From Microbulbifer marinus (lineage in GTDB: Bacteria > Pseudomonadota > Gammaproteobacteria > Pseudomonadales > Cellvibrionaceae), in NCBI RefSeq assembly GCF_900107725.1, contig NZ_FNQO01000002.1, positions 434,001 to 498,000 on the forward strand: a stretch of 64,000 nucleotides of DNA. Reading direction: 5' to 3'. The notes under the pieces are model-generated. The model was not told where the DNA came from. It searched no databases and was given only the letters and a program-made list of their open reading frames with translations. Below, piece after piece: positions 16,730 through 25,887 of this stretch (position 1 is the first letter of the stretch; every line of letters starts with the position of its first letter). Position numbers and translations under genes: made by a program.

Positions 16730-18166
16730 ATGCCTCGCCATTCATGCAAACGAGTTCCCGTTTTGACAACGCCTGACACCGACCACCCCCGCGATTTTCA
16801 GTCCCTGCCACTGCAGCAGCCCCTGCTTAAGAACCTGCAGGACCTCGGCTACGAGCGCCTGACGGAAATCCAGGCCGCCGCGCTGCCGGCGATTGTGGCG
16901 GGCAGGGATGTGATCGGGCAGGCCAAGACCGGCTCCGGCAAGACGGTGGCATTTGGCCTGGGCGTTCTGCACAAGCTGCAGGCGGAGCGGTTCCGCGTGC
17001 AAGCACTGGTGCTGTGCCCGACGCGGGAACTGGCAGACCAGGTGGCGCGGGAGCTGCGCAAGCTGGCGCGGGCCATTCACAATATCAAGATCCTGACGCT
17101 GTGCGGCGGCATGCCGTTCGGGCCGCAGATCGGCTCGCTGAAGCACGGCGCCCACATCGTCGTGGGCACGCCCGGCCGCATCGAGGACCACCTGCGCAAG
17201 GGCAATCTCGACCTGAGCGGGGTACAGACACTGGTACTGGACGAGGCGGACCGCATGCTCGATATGGGCTTCCAGGCGGTACTGGACCAGATTGTCGCGG
17301 AGCTGCCACGGCAGCGGCAGACGCTGCTGTTTTCCGCCACCTACCCGAAGACCATCGACGCGCTGGCGGCGCGGGTGCTGCGCGAGCCGGTGAAGGTGGA
17401 AGTGACCACGGCGCACACCGAGAGCACGATCGAACAGAATTTCTACCGGGTGGAAAACAACGAGCAGCGGCCCGCCGCGCTGCACCAGCTGCTGGCGAGT
17501 TACGACGTTTCCTCCGCGGTAGTGTTCTGCAACACCAAGAAGGAAACCGACGAGGCCGCGCGGGCGCTGAAGAGCGCCGGCTTCGCCGCGCTGGCGCTGC
17601 ACGGGGACATGGAGCAGAAGGATCGCGACCGCACACTGGCGCTGTTTGCCAACGGCAGCGCCGCCATCCTGGTGGCGACGGACGTCGCCGCGCGCGGGCT
17701 GGATATCGAAGAGCTGCCGATGGTGGTGAACTACCACCTGTCCCGCGACCCGGAAGTCCATATACACCGCATCGGCCGCACCGGGCGGGCCGGGCAGAAG
17801 GGCGTGGCGCTGACACTGGTCAGTAAGAAGGAGATCTACAAGCTGGAGCGGCTGGAGGAGCTGATGCAGCAGCCGATAACGCTGCAGGAAATCCCGCCGC
17901 TGCCGCGGGGATTTGCGCCCGCGCGACCGCTGATGTCCACGCTGCAGATCGACGGCGGCAAAAAACAGAAAGTGCGCGCCGGCGACGTTGTCGGTGCGCT
18001 GACCGGCGACGGCGGCATCGACGGATCACAGATCGGCAAGATCCAGCTGTTCGATTTCTCCACCTTTGTCGCGGTGGAGCGGGCGGTGGCGAAGAAAGCG
18101 CTGAACAAGCTCGCCAGTGGCAAGATAAAAGGCCGCAAGTTCCGCGCCCGTATCGTCGGCGTCTGA
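16730..18166 (+). CDS. dbpA: ATP-dependent RNA helicase DbpA
   Basis: This 478-residue DEAD-box helicase has motif I AKTGSGKT at 65-72, then PTRELADQ, DEAD within VLDEADRMLDMGF, SAT, and motif VI HRIGRTGRAG. The C-terminal 75 residues (from about 400) form the DbpA RNA-binding domain (RAGDVVGALTGDGGIDGSQIG) that targets hairpin 92 of 23S rRNA during 50S assembly. The first eleven residues are poorly supported; an in-frame TTG at 16763 is an alternative start giving TTPDTDHPRDF. Confidence 0.95.
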   Translation: MPRHSCKRVPVLTTPDTDHPRDFQSLPLQQPLLKNLQDLGYERLTEIQAAALPAIVAGRDVIGQAKTGSGKTVAFGLGVLHKLQAERFRVQALVLCPTRELADQVARELRKLARAIHNIKILTLCGGMPFGPQIGSLKHGAHIVVGTPGRIEDHLRKGNLDLSGVQTLVLDEADRMLDMGFQAVLDQIVAELPRQRQTLLFSATYPKTIDALAARVLREPVKVEVTTAHTESTIEQNFYRVENNEQRPAALHQLLASYDVSSAVVFCNTKKETDEAARALKSAGFAALALHGDMEQKDRDRTLALFANGSAAILVATDVAARGLDIEELPMVVNYHLSRDPEVHIHRIGRTGRAGQKGVALTLVSKKEIYKLERLEELMQQPITLQEIPPLPRGFAPARPLMSTLQIDGGKKQKVRAGDVVGALTGDGGIDGSQIGKIQLFDFSTFVAVERAVAKKALNKLASGKIKGRKFRARIVGV

Positions 18167-18241
18167 GTTATTGCGGCGGCCGCGAATCCATTATCTTGTG
18201 CGCTGCGAATATTCGCGGCGCGCATTCGGTATCAATCATCC

Positions 18242-19120
18242 TCAGCCATCAATGGCGAAACTCAGCTCCGTCACATCACGGATAGTGTTGGTAATTTTCC
18301 CAGCGATAGCGGGCTGACGCATGGAGCCCCTGCTCCACTGCACCGCATACCAGAGCACCGACAGATACCCATAGATCACCCGCCAGTGATCCAGCCTCTG
18401 CCAGTCGACCGATGTCGTCGGTCGATCCAGATATTTCGCCAGCAGAAGCTGCTGCTGCCGCTGGTCGAGCGCGTACTCTATGACTATCAGTGCGAGCTCA
18501 TAGAAGGGGTCGCCCATGGCGGCGTACTCCCAGTCTATCGCATACAGATTTCCGTCGGCGGCAGCGATCAGGTTGGTCGCCAGCAAGTCGTTGTGGCAGA
18601 GACAGATACCGGCACTCAATTCCCGCGCTGCGGGGATATGCCGCTGGACCTTTTTATCCAGCGTTCGCAGCGGCGCATAGAAATCCGCTCGGTTATCGAT
18701 CGAGCACCAGTAGCTGGCCGCTTTGTCTTCGATATCCAGCTGCGCGTCGATGGCCGGCAATGCGTGAATGCCGCGCAGTAGTTGCGCAAGTTGCGGCAAC
18801 GCACCGGCCCCGCTCTTGCTCCAACCGCCGCCATCGATAAAGCGCGTGACCAGATATTGGTGCTCGGGATCGCAATAGATCAGCGGCGCACACAGCCCGG
18901 CGTTATCGGCGTGCAGCAGCGCCTGATATTCGGCCACGCGGTTCAGGTCCAGCGCCGCGCTGATGGCAGAGTTCCTGCGTAACACCAGTTGGTCGCCGCC
19001 GGCCTGCAGCAGAAAGCTCCGGTTGGTCAGGCCGCCGGTCAGCGGCTTGATAACGGACGGCCTGGTTGCGCTCCAGCGCTGCCAGTCAGGCGGGATAATG
19101 TCAGGCGAAAATACGCTCAT
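18242..19120 (-). CDS. Thiamine/choline kinase-like phosphotransferase
   Basis: The 292-residue protein has the aminoglycoside phosphotransferase/choline-kinase fold. The catalytic loop is HNDLLATN at 176-183 and the metal-binding motif IDWEY at 195-199, with the substrate-like GGLTNRSF at 29-36. By family it could phosphorylate choline, ethanolamine or thiamine. Its place as last gene of a TPP-riboswitch operon with a 4-bp overlap to pnuT argues that it traps imported thiamine as thiamine monophosphate, the ThiK reaction. That substrate is inferred from context. Confidence 0.75.
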   Translation of the reverse strand: MSVFSPDIIPPDWQRWSATRPSVIKPLTGGLTNRSFLLQAGGDQLVLRRNSAISAALDLNRVAEYQALLHADNAGLCAPLIYCDPEHQYLVTRFIDGGGWSKSGAGALPQLAQLLRGIHALPAIDAQLDIEDKAASYWCSIDNRADFYAPLRTLDKKVQRHIPAARELSAGICLCHNDLLATNLIAAADGNLYAIDWEYAAMGDPFYELALIVIEYALDQRQQQLLLAKYLDRPTTSVDWQRLDHWRVIYGYLSVLWYAVQWSRGSMRQPAIAGKITNTIRDVTELSFAIDG

Positions 19121-19758
19121 GCGGGCACCGCTTCGGCATCCCCCTGTAGCGATTCCCGTCTATAAATGGCCAGCCACTGGAAGAAGCCGATTATCACCAG
19201 CACTACATACAGCAAGAACAGCAGTGCGGTCAGGTAGAGTTCCCGGTCGAGATACAGATAAATGGAAATGCCGTCGACCACTATCCAGTAGAGCCAGTTC
19301 TCCAGCACTTTGCGCGTGACCATATAGGTGGTGACCACGGCGCCCCAGGTGGTAAAGGAATCCAGATAGGGCAGGGCCGCATCGGTGGTGGTTTGCAGCA
19401 GATAGCCAAACGCCAGCGTCAGCGCACCGACGCCGCCAATAACGAGCAGGTGCGTGCGCACCGGCCAGCGGTGGATTTTCAGATCCGGCTGCGCATCGCT
19501 GTGATGCCGCCACTGCCACCAGCCGTAGACGGCCATCGCCAGGTAAAACACCTGCAGCGCCGACTCCATCAGCAGGCTGACGTCCCAGAACAGGAACAGG
19601 TAAATCAGCGTGCTGGCAAAGGCCGCATACCAGCAGCTTATTTTCTCCTGCATCGCCAGCAGCAGGTAAGCCAGCGCAAGAATAACCGCGGCTATCTCCC
19701 ACAGCGACATGGCGGCGAGGGAGATGGCGATGGCACTGCCGATTTCGCTATCAAACAT
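19117..19758 (-). CDS. pnuT: PnuC-family thiamine permease (PnuT)
   Basis: This 213-residue integral membrane protein has seven or so hydrophobic spans and the PnuC signatures VYGWWQW, FTTWGAV and ENWLYWIVVDGISIYLY. PnuC members carry nicotinamide riboside; those under TPP riboswitches are called PnuT and carry thiamine by facilitated diffusion with metabolic trapping. Here the operon holds a TPP riboswitch, a thiamine-binding YkoF-type gene (8-bp overlap) and a kinase (4-bp overlap), so thiamine is the likely substrate. It crosses the inner membrane. Confidence 0.85.
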   Translation of the reverse strand: MFDSEIGSAIAISLAAMSLWEIAAVILALAYLLLAMQEKISCWYAAFASTLIYLFLFWDVSLLMESALQVFYLAMAVYGWWQWRHHSDAQPDLKIHRWPVRTHLLVIGGVGALTLAFGYLLQTTTDAALPYLDSFTTWGAVVTTYMVTRKVLENWLYWIVVDGISIYLYLDRELYLTALLFLLYVVLVIIGFFQWLAIYRRESLQGDAEAVPA

Positions 19759-20014
19759 CGCTTTCTGCCGGCGCCAGGTCGCCGTCGATAAATTTGCAGA
19801 CGAAAATCGCGCGGCCGTGTTTCTCGTAAGACGCGCGCATTTCCTGCTTCAGCACATCCATCAGCAAGTTGTAGTCACCGAATACCTGGGTGCTCATCGT
19901 ATTGGTGATCACGCGCAACTCCGGGTGGCGATTCAGCCGCTCGATAAAATCCTGGATGCTGGGGATGTATTCGTCCTTCAACGGGTACATGCTGATTTCT
20001 ACGGAGAGTTTCAT
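19751..20014 (-). CDS. YkoF/MTH1187-type thiamine-binding protein
   Basis: An 87-residue ferredoxin-like-fold protein starts MKLSVEISMYPLKDEYIP and contains VITNTMSTQVFGDYNLLM and GRAIFVCKFI. This is the single-domain version of the thiamine-binding YkoF/DUF77 family (THBP, PF01910). It has no signal peptide, so it acts in the cytoplasm, perhaps buffering thiamine between the permease and the kinase. It overlaps pnuT by 8 bp and lies 113 bp after the receptor gene. Confidence 0.8.
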   Translation of the reverse strand: MKLSVEISMYPLKDEYIPSIQDFIERLNRHPELRVITNTMSTQVFGDYNLLMDVLKQEMRASYEKHGRAIFVCKFIDGDLAPAESDV

Positions 20015-20054
20015 GGGTTTTTCTCCCGCTCACGGCGCTTGGCGAGTCGCTGAT

Positions 20055-20088
20055 TGTCGTCATTCCGGCCTGCGCCGGAATGACGACA
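20055..20088. repeat. REP-like palindrome in the thiamine operon
   Basis: TGTCGTCATTCCGGC and its reverse complement surround CTGC, giving a near-perfect hairpin between the receptor gene and the YkoF-type gene. It belongs to the same REP-like family as 14309-14345. In this position it could protect the receptor end of the mRNA or reduce expression of the downstream genes. Confidence 0.8.
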
Positions 20089-20127
20089 TGAGTTTTCAAC
20101 CTGACTCAACAGAGCCGCTGCGAAATT

Positions 20128-22269
20128 TTAGAAAGTATAAGTACCGCTGATACCCGCCACGCGCGGTTCGCCAAACTGATAGTAGGCTTCCGGCGCATAG
20201 AAATTAGCGGGGTTGTTGCCGAACTGGTTACTGAAGTAGAAACCGCGGGTGTAGTAATCCTCATCCGTCAGGTTTCTGCCCCACAGTGCCACATCCCAGT
20301 TGTCGCCCCGATAGGTCAGGCGTGCATTCAGCAGCTCATAGGCGGTGGATTTCTCGTCGTGGCTGTTGGAGAAATAGAACTCGTCTTTCCCCTCCACTTC
20401 GAGGCGCAGAATCAGGTACGGCAGCAGTGAGATTTCGGTACCGGTGAAGAACTGGTAGCTGGGCGCGTGCGCCACCTGGCGGCCATCGAGGTCGACCGGG
20501 GCCAGGGCGATGCCGTTCCAGTCATCCCGTGCATCCACGTGCGAAGTACTGTCAAAGCCTTCGAACTCCGCATTCAGCCAGCCCGCCGACGCAAAGAAGC
20601 GCAGGGTATCGCTGGCCAGGTAATTCAGTTCGACTTCCACGCCGGTGGTCGTGCCGCCGGCAGCGTTGGTCAGGAAGTCATCGAAGGAGAAATCATTCGG
20701 ATCGAAGATCGACTGCTTGGCCTGCACATCGCTGCGGTCCTGATAGAAGGCCGCCAGTTGTGCCTGCAGGCGGTTCTGCAGCCAAGCGCCCTTGATGCCG
20801 AGTTCGTAGTTGAGCAGCTGCTCGGTATCGAATTCGAACACATCGCTGCCGATAGCCGGGTTGGTGGCCGAGGCGGAGATGATCCTGCCGTTGACGCCAC
20901 CCGCCTTGTAGCCGCGGGATACGGTGCCGTAGATCAGCGTGCCTTCCGCGTAACGGTATTCCAACGAGACATTGCCGCCCCACAGGTTCTCATTGTTGCT
21001 GGAATCTACCGCAAGGGAGTCGGCGTAATCGGCATCACGCTGTTCCAGCCGCAAGCCGGTCACCAGGGCGACAGAATCACTCAGGCTGGTTCGCAGTTGT
21101 CCGTACAGGGCGGTGCTCTGTGTATCGAACTGGCTGGTGAAGCTCTGGTTGCGCTCTAGGTCTTCACTCTCATCGCGCACATAGACGCCGGCGACCCAGC
21201 TGCTGCGCCCGTTGAACAGTGCAGAGGCTTCCGTCGACAGCAGGCGCAGGTCGGCACTCAGGTTCTTCTTATCGCGCAGGTAATTGTCGGTGGAGCTGTA
21301 TCCCCACGGGTGGAAACCCACATAGGTCCAGTCCTCGTCGTAGCCGTACTCGGTATCGGAATCGGCGGCGCTCAGGGTACTTTCCACGGTGAACAGCTCG
21401 CTGCCGCTCCACCGGGCAACAACGGAGCCCGCGGCCGTTTGCTGCCGGTCGTGGCCCGGCTGGTCGGACAGGGTGGTGCGGGTGTTGTAGAGCGAGAAGG
21501 CGTCGTAGCCGTTATCGGCGTCGATATACAGCGCGGTGAAATCCAGCCGCAAATCTTCGCTGGCCTGATAGCGCAGTTTGCCGCGCACCACCGACTCGTC
21601 GATATTGTTGGTGTCGCTGCGGCCCAGATAGTCGTTTTCTATATAGCCATCGGATTGCTGGTTGCTGGCGGCGAGCCGGTAGCTCAACTGCTCCGTCAGG
21701 GCACCGCTGCCGACCGCTGACAGGGTGCGGCCATTGTAGTCGGCGACTTCCACGGACACTCTCGCCATGGGTTCGGCCGAGGGCGTTGCGCTGGTCATGT
21801 TGATCAGGCCGGCCAGCGCGTTGGCACCGTACACGGTACCCTGCGGGCCGCGCAGAATTTCCACCTGCTCCATATCGAGGGTGCTGGCCGCGAGCCCCAT
21901 GCCGGTAAAGTCGATACCGTCGATGATCAGACCCACGGACGGATTGACCGGGTCGATAAACTGGCTGCGCTCACCGATACCGCGAATCTGCACAAAACGA
22001 CCGCGCGACGCGCCGGCAGAAAAGTTGACGTTGGGTGCCAGGTTGAGCAGCTGCTCCAGGTTGCTGGCGCCGCGGGCAGCGATGGTGGACTCGTCCAGTA
22101 CGCTGACGCTGGTGGGGAGGTCTAGCTGGTTGGCGTCGCGGAGCTGGCCGGTGACGATGACCTCTTCCAGGCCAGCGCCGTCTGGCGCTGCAATCGCATT
22201 GCCTGCGCCGATGCTGCCGGCCAGGACGATCGACCACGCAATTGGTCTGATTCTAAATTCGGTGTTCAT
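20128..22269 (-). CDS. TonB-dependent receptor, probable thiamine uptake
   Basis: This 713-residue outer-membrane receptor has a signal peptide (to about residue 27), a plug domain beginning LEEVIVTG with LLNLAPNVNFS, GIDFTGMG and VEILRGPQGTVYGANALAG, and a 22-strand barrel ending in a terminal Phe (ISGTYTF). It is the first gene after a TPP riboswitch and precedes a thiamine-binding protein, a PnuT permease and a kinase. That context makes thiamine or a thiamine phosphate the likely ligand. Sequence alone would only say TonB-dependent receptor. Confidence 0.9.
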   Translation of the reverse strand: MNTEFRIRPIAWSIVLAGSIGAGNAIAAPDGAGLEEVIVTGQLRDANQLDLPTSVSVLDESTIAARGASNLEQLLNLAPNVNFSAGASRGRFVQIRGIGERSQFIDPVNPSVGLIIDGIDFTGMGLAASTLDMEQVEILRGPQGTVYGANALAGLINMTSATPSAEPMARVSVEVADYNGRTLSAVGSGALTEQLSYRLAASNQQSDGYIENDYLGRSDTNNIDESVVRGKLRYQASEDLRLDFTALYIDADNGYDAFSLYNTRTTLSDQPGHDRQQTAAGSVVARWSGSELFTVESTLSAADSDTEYGYDEDWTYVGFHPWGYSSTDNYLRDKKNLSADLRLLSTEASALFNGRSSWVAGVYVRDESEDLERNQSFTSQFDTQSTALYGQLRTSLSDSVALVTGLRLEQRDADYADSLAVDSSNNENLWGGNVSLEYRYAEGTLIYGTVSRGYKAGGVNGRIISASATNPAIGSDVFEFDTEQLLNYELGIKGAWLQNRLQAQLAAFYQDRSDVQAKQSIFDPNDFSFDDFLTNAAGGTTTGVEVELNYLASDTLRFFASAGWLNAEFEGFDSTSHVDARDDWNGIALAPVDLDGRQVAHAPSYQFFTGTEISLLPYLILRLEVEGKDEFYFSNSHDEKSTAYELLNARLTYRGDNWDVALWGRNLTDEDYYTRGFYFSNQFGNNPANFYAPEAYYQFGEPRVAGISGTYTF

Positions 22270-22338
22270 GGTTCTCTCTCAAAGGAAGCTGGAGTGAAAG
22301 AGACCCGGAGTGCGACGTGAGGAGGATTGTTGAATCTT

Positions 22339-22563
22339 TACCTATTCCTACGCCGGTATTAACCGGATCAGGTTCAAGGGTTTGCTCGAAAAGCATCTCA
22401 GGTCTTGAAAGCCGGTTCATAACGTAGCGAGCGGGCGTCTGGTGGTGCTCACCGGAGCGCAGGAAGCGGAATGTACATAAGTACATGAGCATTCCGAGCA
22501 CCGCTGAGCGCCGTCAGGCGCACGCGCAGTAGTTATGAAATGGCTTTTAGCCACCCCTTAGGT
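22339..22563 (-). ncRNA. TPP riboswitch (THI element) with long P3 insert
   Basis: On the minus strand the conserved pieces occur in order: CCTAAGGGGTGG, a long arm, CCTGAGATGC, ACCCTTGAACCTGATC, CGGTTAATACCGGCG and TAGGAATAGGT. ACCTA and TAGGT close P1. The element sits about 70 nt before the receptor ATG. The P3 arm is extended: AAAGCC/GGCTTT and TTCATAAC/GTTATGAA close a further 108 nt (22424-22531), so the aptamer spans some 225 nt rather than the usual 100. No intrinsic terminator lies between it and the ATG, so control is probably translational. Confidence 0.95.
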
Positions 22564-22623
22564 TGTGCGGGCGAGATGATAGCAGAAGTGCTGCCGGGGC
22601 GTCACAGAGTGCTCCGCTCCATG

Positions 22624-22660
22624 AAAAAACCCCGGCAGCGTCACCACTGCCGGGGTTTTT
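22624..22660 (-). terminator. Rho-independent terminator after the phosphatase operon
   Basis: AAAAACCCCGGCAG and CTGCCGGGGTTTTT form a strong GC-rich stem with runs of A and T on either side, so it can work in both directions. It lies 22 bp beyond the stop of the second alkaline phosphatase gene and separates that operon from the thiamine operon transcribed in the same direction. Confidence 0.92.
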
Positions 22661-22681
22661 CTGGCGGGCTGGCCGATCGGC

Positions 22682-24301
22682 TCAGTTGCCCAGCAGGCCG
22701 CCCGAGCGCGCCATCACATGGAAGATGTAGCTCTGCTCGTTGGTGCCACTGAGCAGGTGCGCGCCGGGGCCGCGCGCCCAGATGCCGACGTCCTCACCGC
22801 CGTGGGATTCCGATGCCAGCGGCACCAGCGCTTCCTGGTGGTAGCCGGGCGCGGTGGTGTCCACATGGGTCAGGTCCTTGCGGCCGGTGTCGACGGGGTG
22901 ACCGTAGCGCTCGTCGGCGTCGGTCTCGTCACCGAAATCCGCATAGCCGAAGCCGTTGCCGTAGCTGATGGTGGTGTAGGGCAGGCCGTCGGCGGCCAGG
23001 CTCGGTGCCGTCTCCGGCTGGCCGCTGCCATCGTTGCCCACCACCTTGCCGAGGATCGGGTTGCCACGCGTCGGGTAGCCGGCGATGGTCATCACGTGGC
23101 TGTGGTCCGCGGTGACGATAATCAGCGTGTCCTCGGCGCTGGTGTTGTCCATTGCCACTTGAATCGCGTTGGCGAACTCCACCGCATCGGACAGCGCGTT
23201 GTAGGCGCTGCCGGCGTGGTGGCCATGATCGATGCGGCCGCCTTCGACCATCAGGAAATAGCCGTTGTCGTTTTTCTGCAGCAGCTGCAGACCCTTCGCG
23301 GTCATCTCGCTCAGGGACGGCTCGCCGGCGACATCGTTGCCGCGGTCTGCCTCGTACTGCATGTGAGAAGAGTTGAACAGACCCAGCAGCTTGTCGGTGG
23401 CGGCAATATCGAGCGCGTCGAAGCCGGCCTGGTCCTCGATATAGGCGGAATTGGTGACGCCGTCCTCGTAGCGGCTCTGCCACTCGGTCACCAGGTTGCG
23501 GCCGTCTTCGCGCCTGCCGGCCTTGCCCTCGAGATCGGTGACACTGGTCGGCAGGAAGCCGCGGCGGCCACCGCCGAGCACCAGGTCGATGCCATCACCG
23601 GCAGCCAGCTCCACCAGCTGCGCGGCGATGTCCGTACAGCCCACCGGCGCTTTGTATTCCCAGCCGCGCTCCGGCACCTTGGCGTAGGTGGCGCCCGGCG
23701 TGGCGTGGGTGACGCGCGCAGTACTGATGATACCGGTGCTCTTGCCGAGCCCTTCGGCCAGTTCCAATGAAGTGGTCAGTTGCCGTTCGAGACTGGCCGC
23801 GCAATCGCCGCGGGCCACGTCCTCGGCGACGCTGAGTACACCGGCCTTGGTTTTGACCCCGGTGACCATCGCGGTGGCGGTACCGGCGGAGTCCGGAGTC
23901 TGCTGATTGGTGTTGTAGGTTTTGATCAGGCCGGCGAACGGCATCTTCTCGAAGCTGAGCTGGTACTCCTCGCCGTTAAGGCCCTGCTGCTGGCCGGCGA
24001 GAATGCGCGCGGCGGTGACCGTGGAAATGCCCATGCCGTCGCCGACAAACAGGATGATATTTTTCGCCGCACCGGGGGTGTTGTTGATCACCTGATCGCG
24101 CGCGCGGTCCACCGCCTGCTCGCCGTTCTGGAACCAGCTGCTTTCGCGCTGCGCCGCGGACAGGCCGAGTACCTGCTGCTCCGGCGCCGGTTCCGGTTGC
24201 GGCAGCGCGGCCATTTCGTCGGAGCCGGAATTGTCGTCACTGCAGCCGGCGACCAGTGCGGTAATCGTAAAGGCCAGGGCCAGTTTGTTGAATTTTTTCA
24301 T
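22682..24301 (-). CDS. phoA: Alkaline phosphatase, PhoA type, lipoprotein
   Basis: This 539-residue metalloenzyme has a lipoprotein signal ending LVAGC (C20), so it is probably anchored to a membrane. Metal site residue D88 is in FVGDGM and the phosphorylated serine S138 in TPDSAGTAT; the zinc ligand stretches VEGGRIDHGHHAG and VTADHSHVMTIAGYP follow. It hydrolyses phosphomonoesters in the periplasm or at the surface to supply phosphate. It lies 17 bp after a paralogue and shares its Pho-box promoter. The mature domain lines up with the upstream paralogue almost throughout, indicating tandem duplication. Confidence 0.95.
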   Translation of the reverse strand: MKKFNKLALAFTITALVAGCSDDNSGSDEMAALPQPEPAPEQQVLGLSAAQRESSWFQNGEQAVDRARDQVINNTPGAAKNIILFVGDGMGISTVTAARILAGQQQGLNGEEYQLSFEKMPFAGLIKTYNTNQQTPDSAGTATAMVTGVKTKAGVLSVAEDVARGDCAASLERQLTTSLELAEGLGKSTGIISTARVTHATPGATYAKVPERGWEYKAPVGCTDIAAQLVELAAGDGIDLVLGGGRRGFLPTSVTDLEGKAGRREDGRNLVTEWQSRYEDGVTNSAYIEDQAGFDALDIAATDKLLGLFNSSHMQYEADRGNDVAGEPSLSEMTAKGLQLLQKNDNGYFLMVEGGRIDHGHHAGSAYNALSDAVEFANAIQVAMDNTSAEDTLIIVTADHSHVMTIAGYPTRGNPILGKVVGNDGSGQPETAPSLAADGLPYTTISYGNGFGYADFGDETDADERYGHPVDTGRKDLTHVDTTAPGYHQEALVPLASESHGGEDVGIWARGPGAHLLSGTNEQSYIFHVMARSGGLLGN

Positions 24302-24318
24302 CGTTATTTACCCCCAAA

Positions 24319-25854
24319 TTATTCTGCGGTCACTGGCAGGCCGGTGGCACCGACCATCAGATGGAAAACTGCACTCTGTTCCAGCGTGCCCTGCACCAGC
24401 CGGGCGCCGGCGCCGATCGCGTGCAGACTGATGTCCTCGCCGGCGTGACTCTCGGAGCCGAGCGGCACCAGTGCCTCCTGGTGGAAGCCCGGCGCCTGTG
24501 TATCCACAGCGCTCAGATCCTTGCGCCCGGTATCCGCCGCGGTGTCGTAGCGGGCATCCGCATCTGTCTCGTCATCTAGGTCGGCATAACCCAGGCCGTT
24601 GGCGTAGGAAAGCGTCGTGTAGGGCAGGCCGTCCGCCGCCGCACCGGCATCCGCCAGCGGCGCGCCGTCGGCGCCATTGGTGACCATTTTGCCAAGAATC
24701 GGATTGCCGCGGGTCGGATAGCCGGCGATGGTCATCACGTGGCTGTGGTCCGCGGTCACCAGGATCAGCGTCTCGTCCAGGTTCACCCTGTCCAGCGCCG
24801 CTGCCACCGCATCGGAGAAGGCGATGGCATCGTGCAGCGCGTTGTAGGCATTGCCGGCGTGGTGGCTGTGGTCGATACGGCCGGACTCCACCATCAGGAA
24901 GTAGCCGTCGTCGTTTTTCTGCAGTACGTCGATCGCCGCACTGGTCATCTCGGCGATACTCGGCTCGTCGGCGCCTGTTGCCACGCGGTCGGCATCGTAA
25001 CTCATATGGCTGCTGGTGAAGAGGCCCAGCAGCTTGTCGGTGGCGGTGAGGTCCAGCGCGGACAGGTCCGCACCGCTCTGCAGATACTGCGCCTGCTGTT
25101 CACCGTCGTAGCGCTGCCGCCATTCGCTGGTCAGGTCGCGGCCGTCTTCGCGCTTGCCGCCGGCATCGGTAGTAATGAAATTGCGGCGGCCGCCGCCGAG
25201 AATCACATCGATACCGTCGCCGAATTCCATTTCTACCAGCTGCGCGGCGATATCCTTGCAGTCGCCGTCGGCGCTGTACTCCCAATTCCGCTCCGGGCTG
25301 CGCGCGTAGGTGGCCGCCGGCGTGGCGTGGGTTATGCGCGCGGTGGAGACGATACCGGTGGATTTGCCGCGACTCTCCATCAGCTCGAGGAAGGTGTTCA
25401 GCTCGTGGCCCTTGCTGCCGGCGCAGTCGGCGCGCAGCGCAGCGCTATCAATATTGATGACACCGGCCCGCGTTTTAACACCGGTCATCATCGCCGTCAT
25501 GGTGCCGGCGGAATCCGGAGTCTGCTGATTGGTGTTGTAGGTCTTGATCAGTGCGCTGTAGGGGAACTCTTCGAACGACAGCGTATTTTCCTCGCCGTCC
25601 TCGCCGCGGAGCTGACCCTCGAGAATTCTGGCCGCGGTCAGGGTGGAAATACCCATGCCGTCGCCGACGAACAGAATCACATTCTTCGCCGTCTTGTCTC
25701 TGCGGGATTCTACCGCCCGGGTTTCGACGCGGCTGTCGCCATCGGTAAACCAGGCACTGTTGCGCTGGTAATCCGGCAGGTCGGCGGCCTGGACTGCGGG
25801 AATTAACGGGAAAAAACAGCACGCGCGGAGCGCGCGGGCAAGTCGCTTTGCCAT
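24319..25854 (-). CDS. phoA: Alkaline phosphatase, PhoA type, secreted
   Basis: This 511-residue paralogue has a standard signal peptide (cleavage near AVQAA, residue 23) rather than a lipobox, so it is soluble. D65 lies in FVGDGM and the nucleophile S115 in TPDSAGTMT; VESGRIDHSHHAG and VTADHSHVMTIAGYP carry the zinc and magnesium ligands. It is the first gene of the phosphatase pair, behind a three-repeat Pho box and a TCTAAT -10 element. The two proteins differ mainly in their N-termini, suggesting one free and one membrane-attached form. Confidence 0.95.
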   Translation of the reverse strand: MAKRLARALRACCFFPLIPAVQAADLPDYQRNSAWFTDGDSRVETRAVESRRDKTAKNVILFVGDGMGISTLTAARILEGQLRGEDGEENTLSFEEFPYSALIKTYNTNQQTPDSAGTMTAMMTGVKTRAGVINIDSAALRADCAGSKGHELNTFLELMESRGKSTGIVSTARITHATPAATYARSPERNWEYSADGDCKDIAAQLVEMEFGDGIDVILGGGRRNFITTDAGGKREDGRDLTSEWRQRYDGEQQAQYLQSGADLSALDLTATDKLLGLFTSSHMSYDADRVATGADEPSIAEMTSAAIDVLQKNDDGYFLMVESGRIDHSHHAGNAYNALHDAIAFSDAVAAALDRVNLDETLILVTADHSHVMTIAGYPTRGNPILGKMVTNGADGAPLADAGAAADGLPYTTLSYANGLGYADLDDETDADARYDTAADTGRKDLSAVDTQAPGFHQEALVPLGSESHAGEDISLHAIGAGARLVQGTLEQSAVFHLMVGATGLPVTAE

Positions 25855-25887
25855 GGAAGATCTCCGGTACTCGTTTATTTGCCGTGC

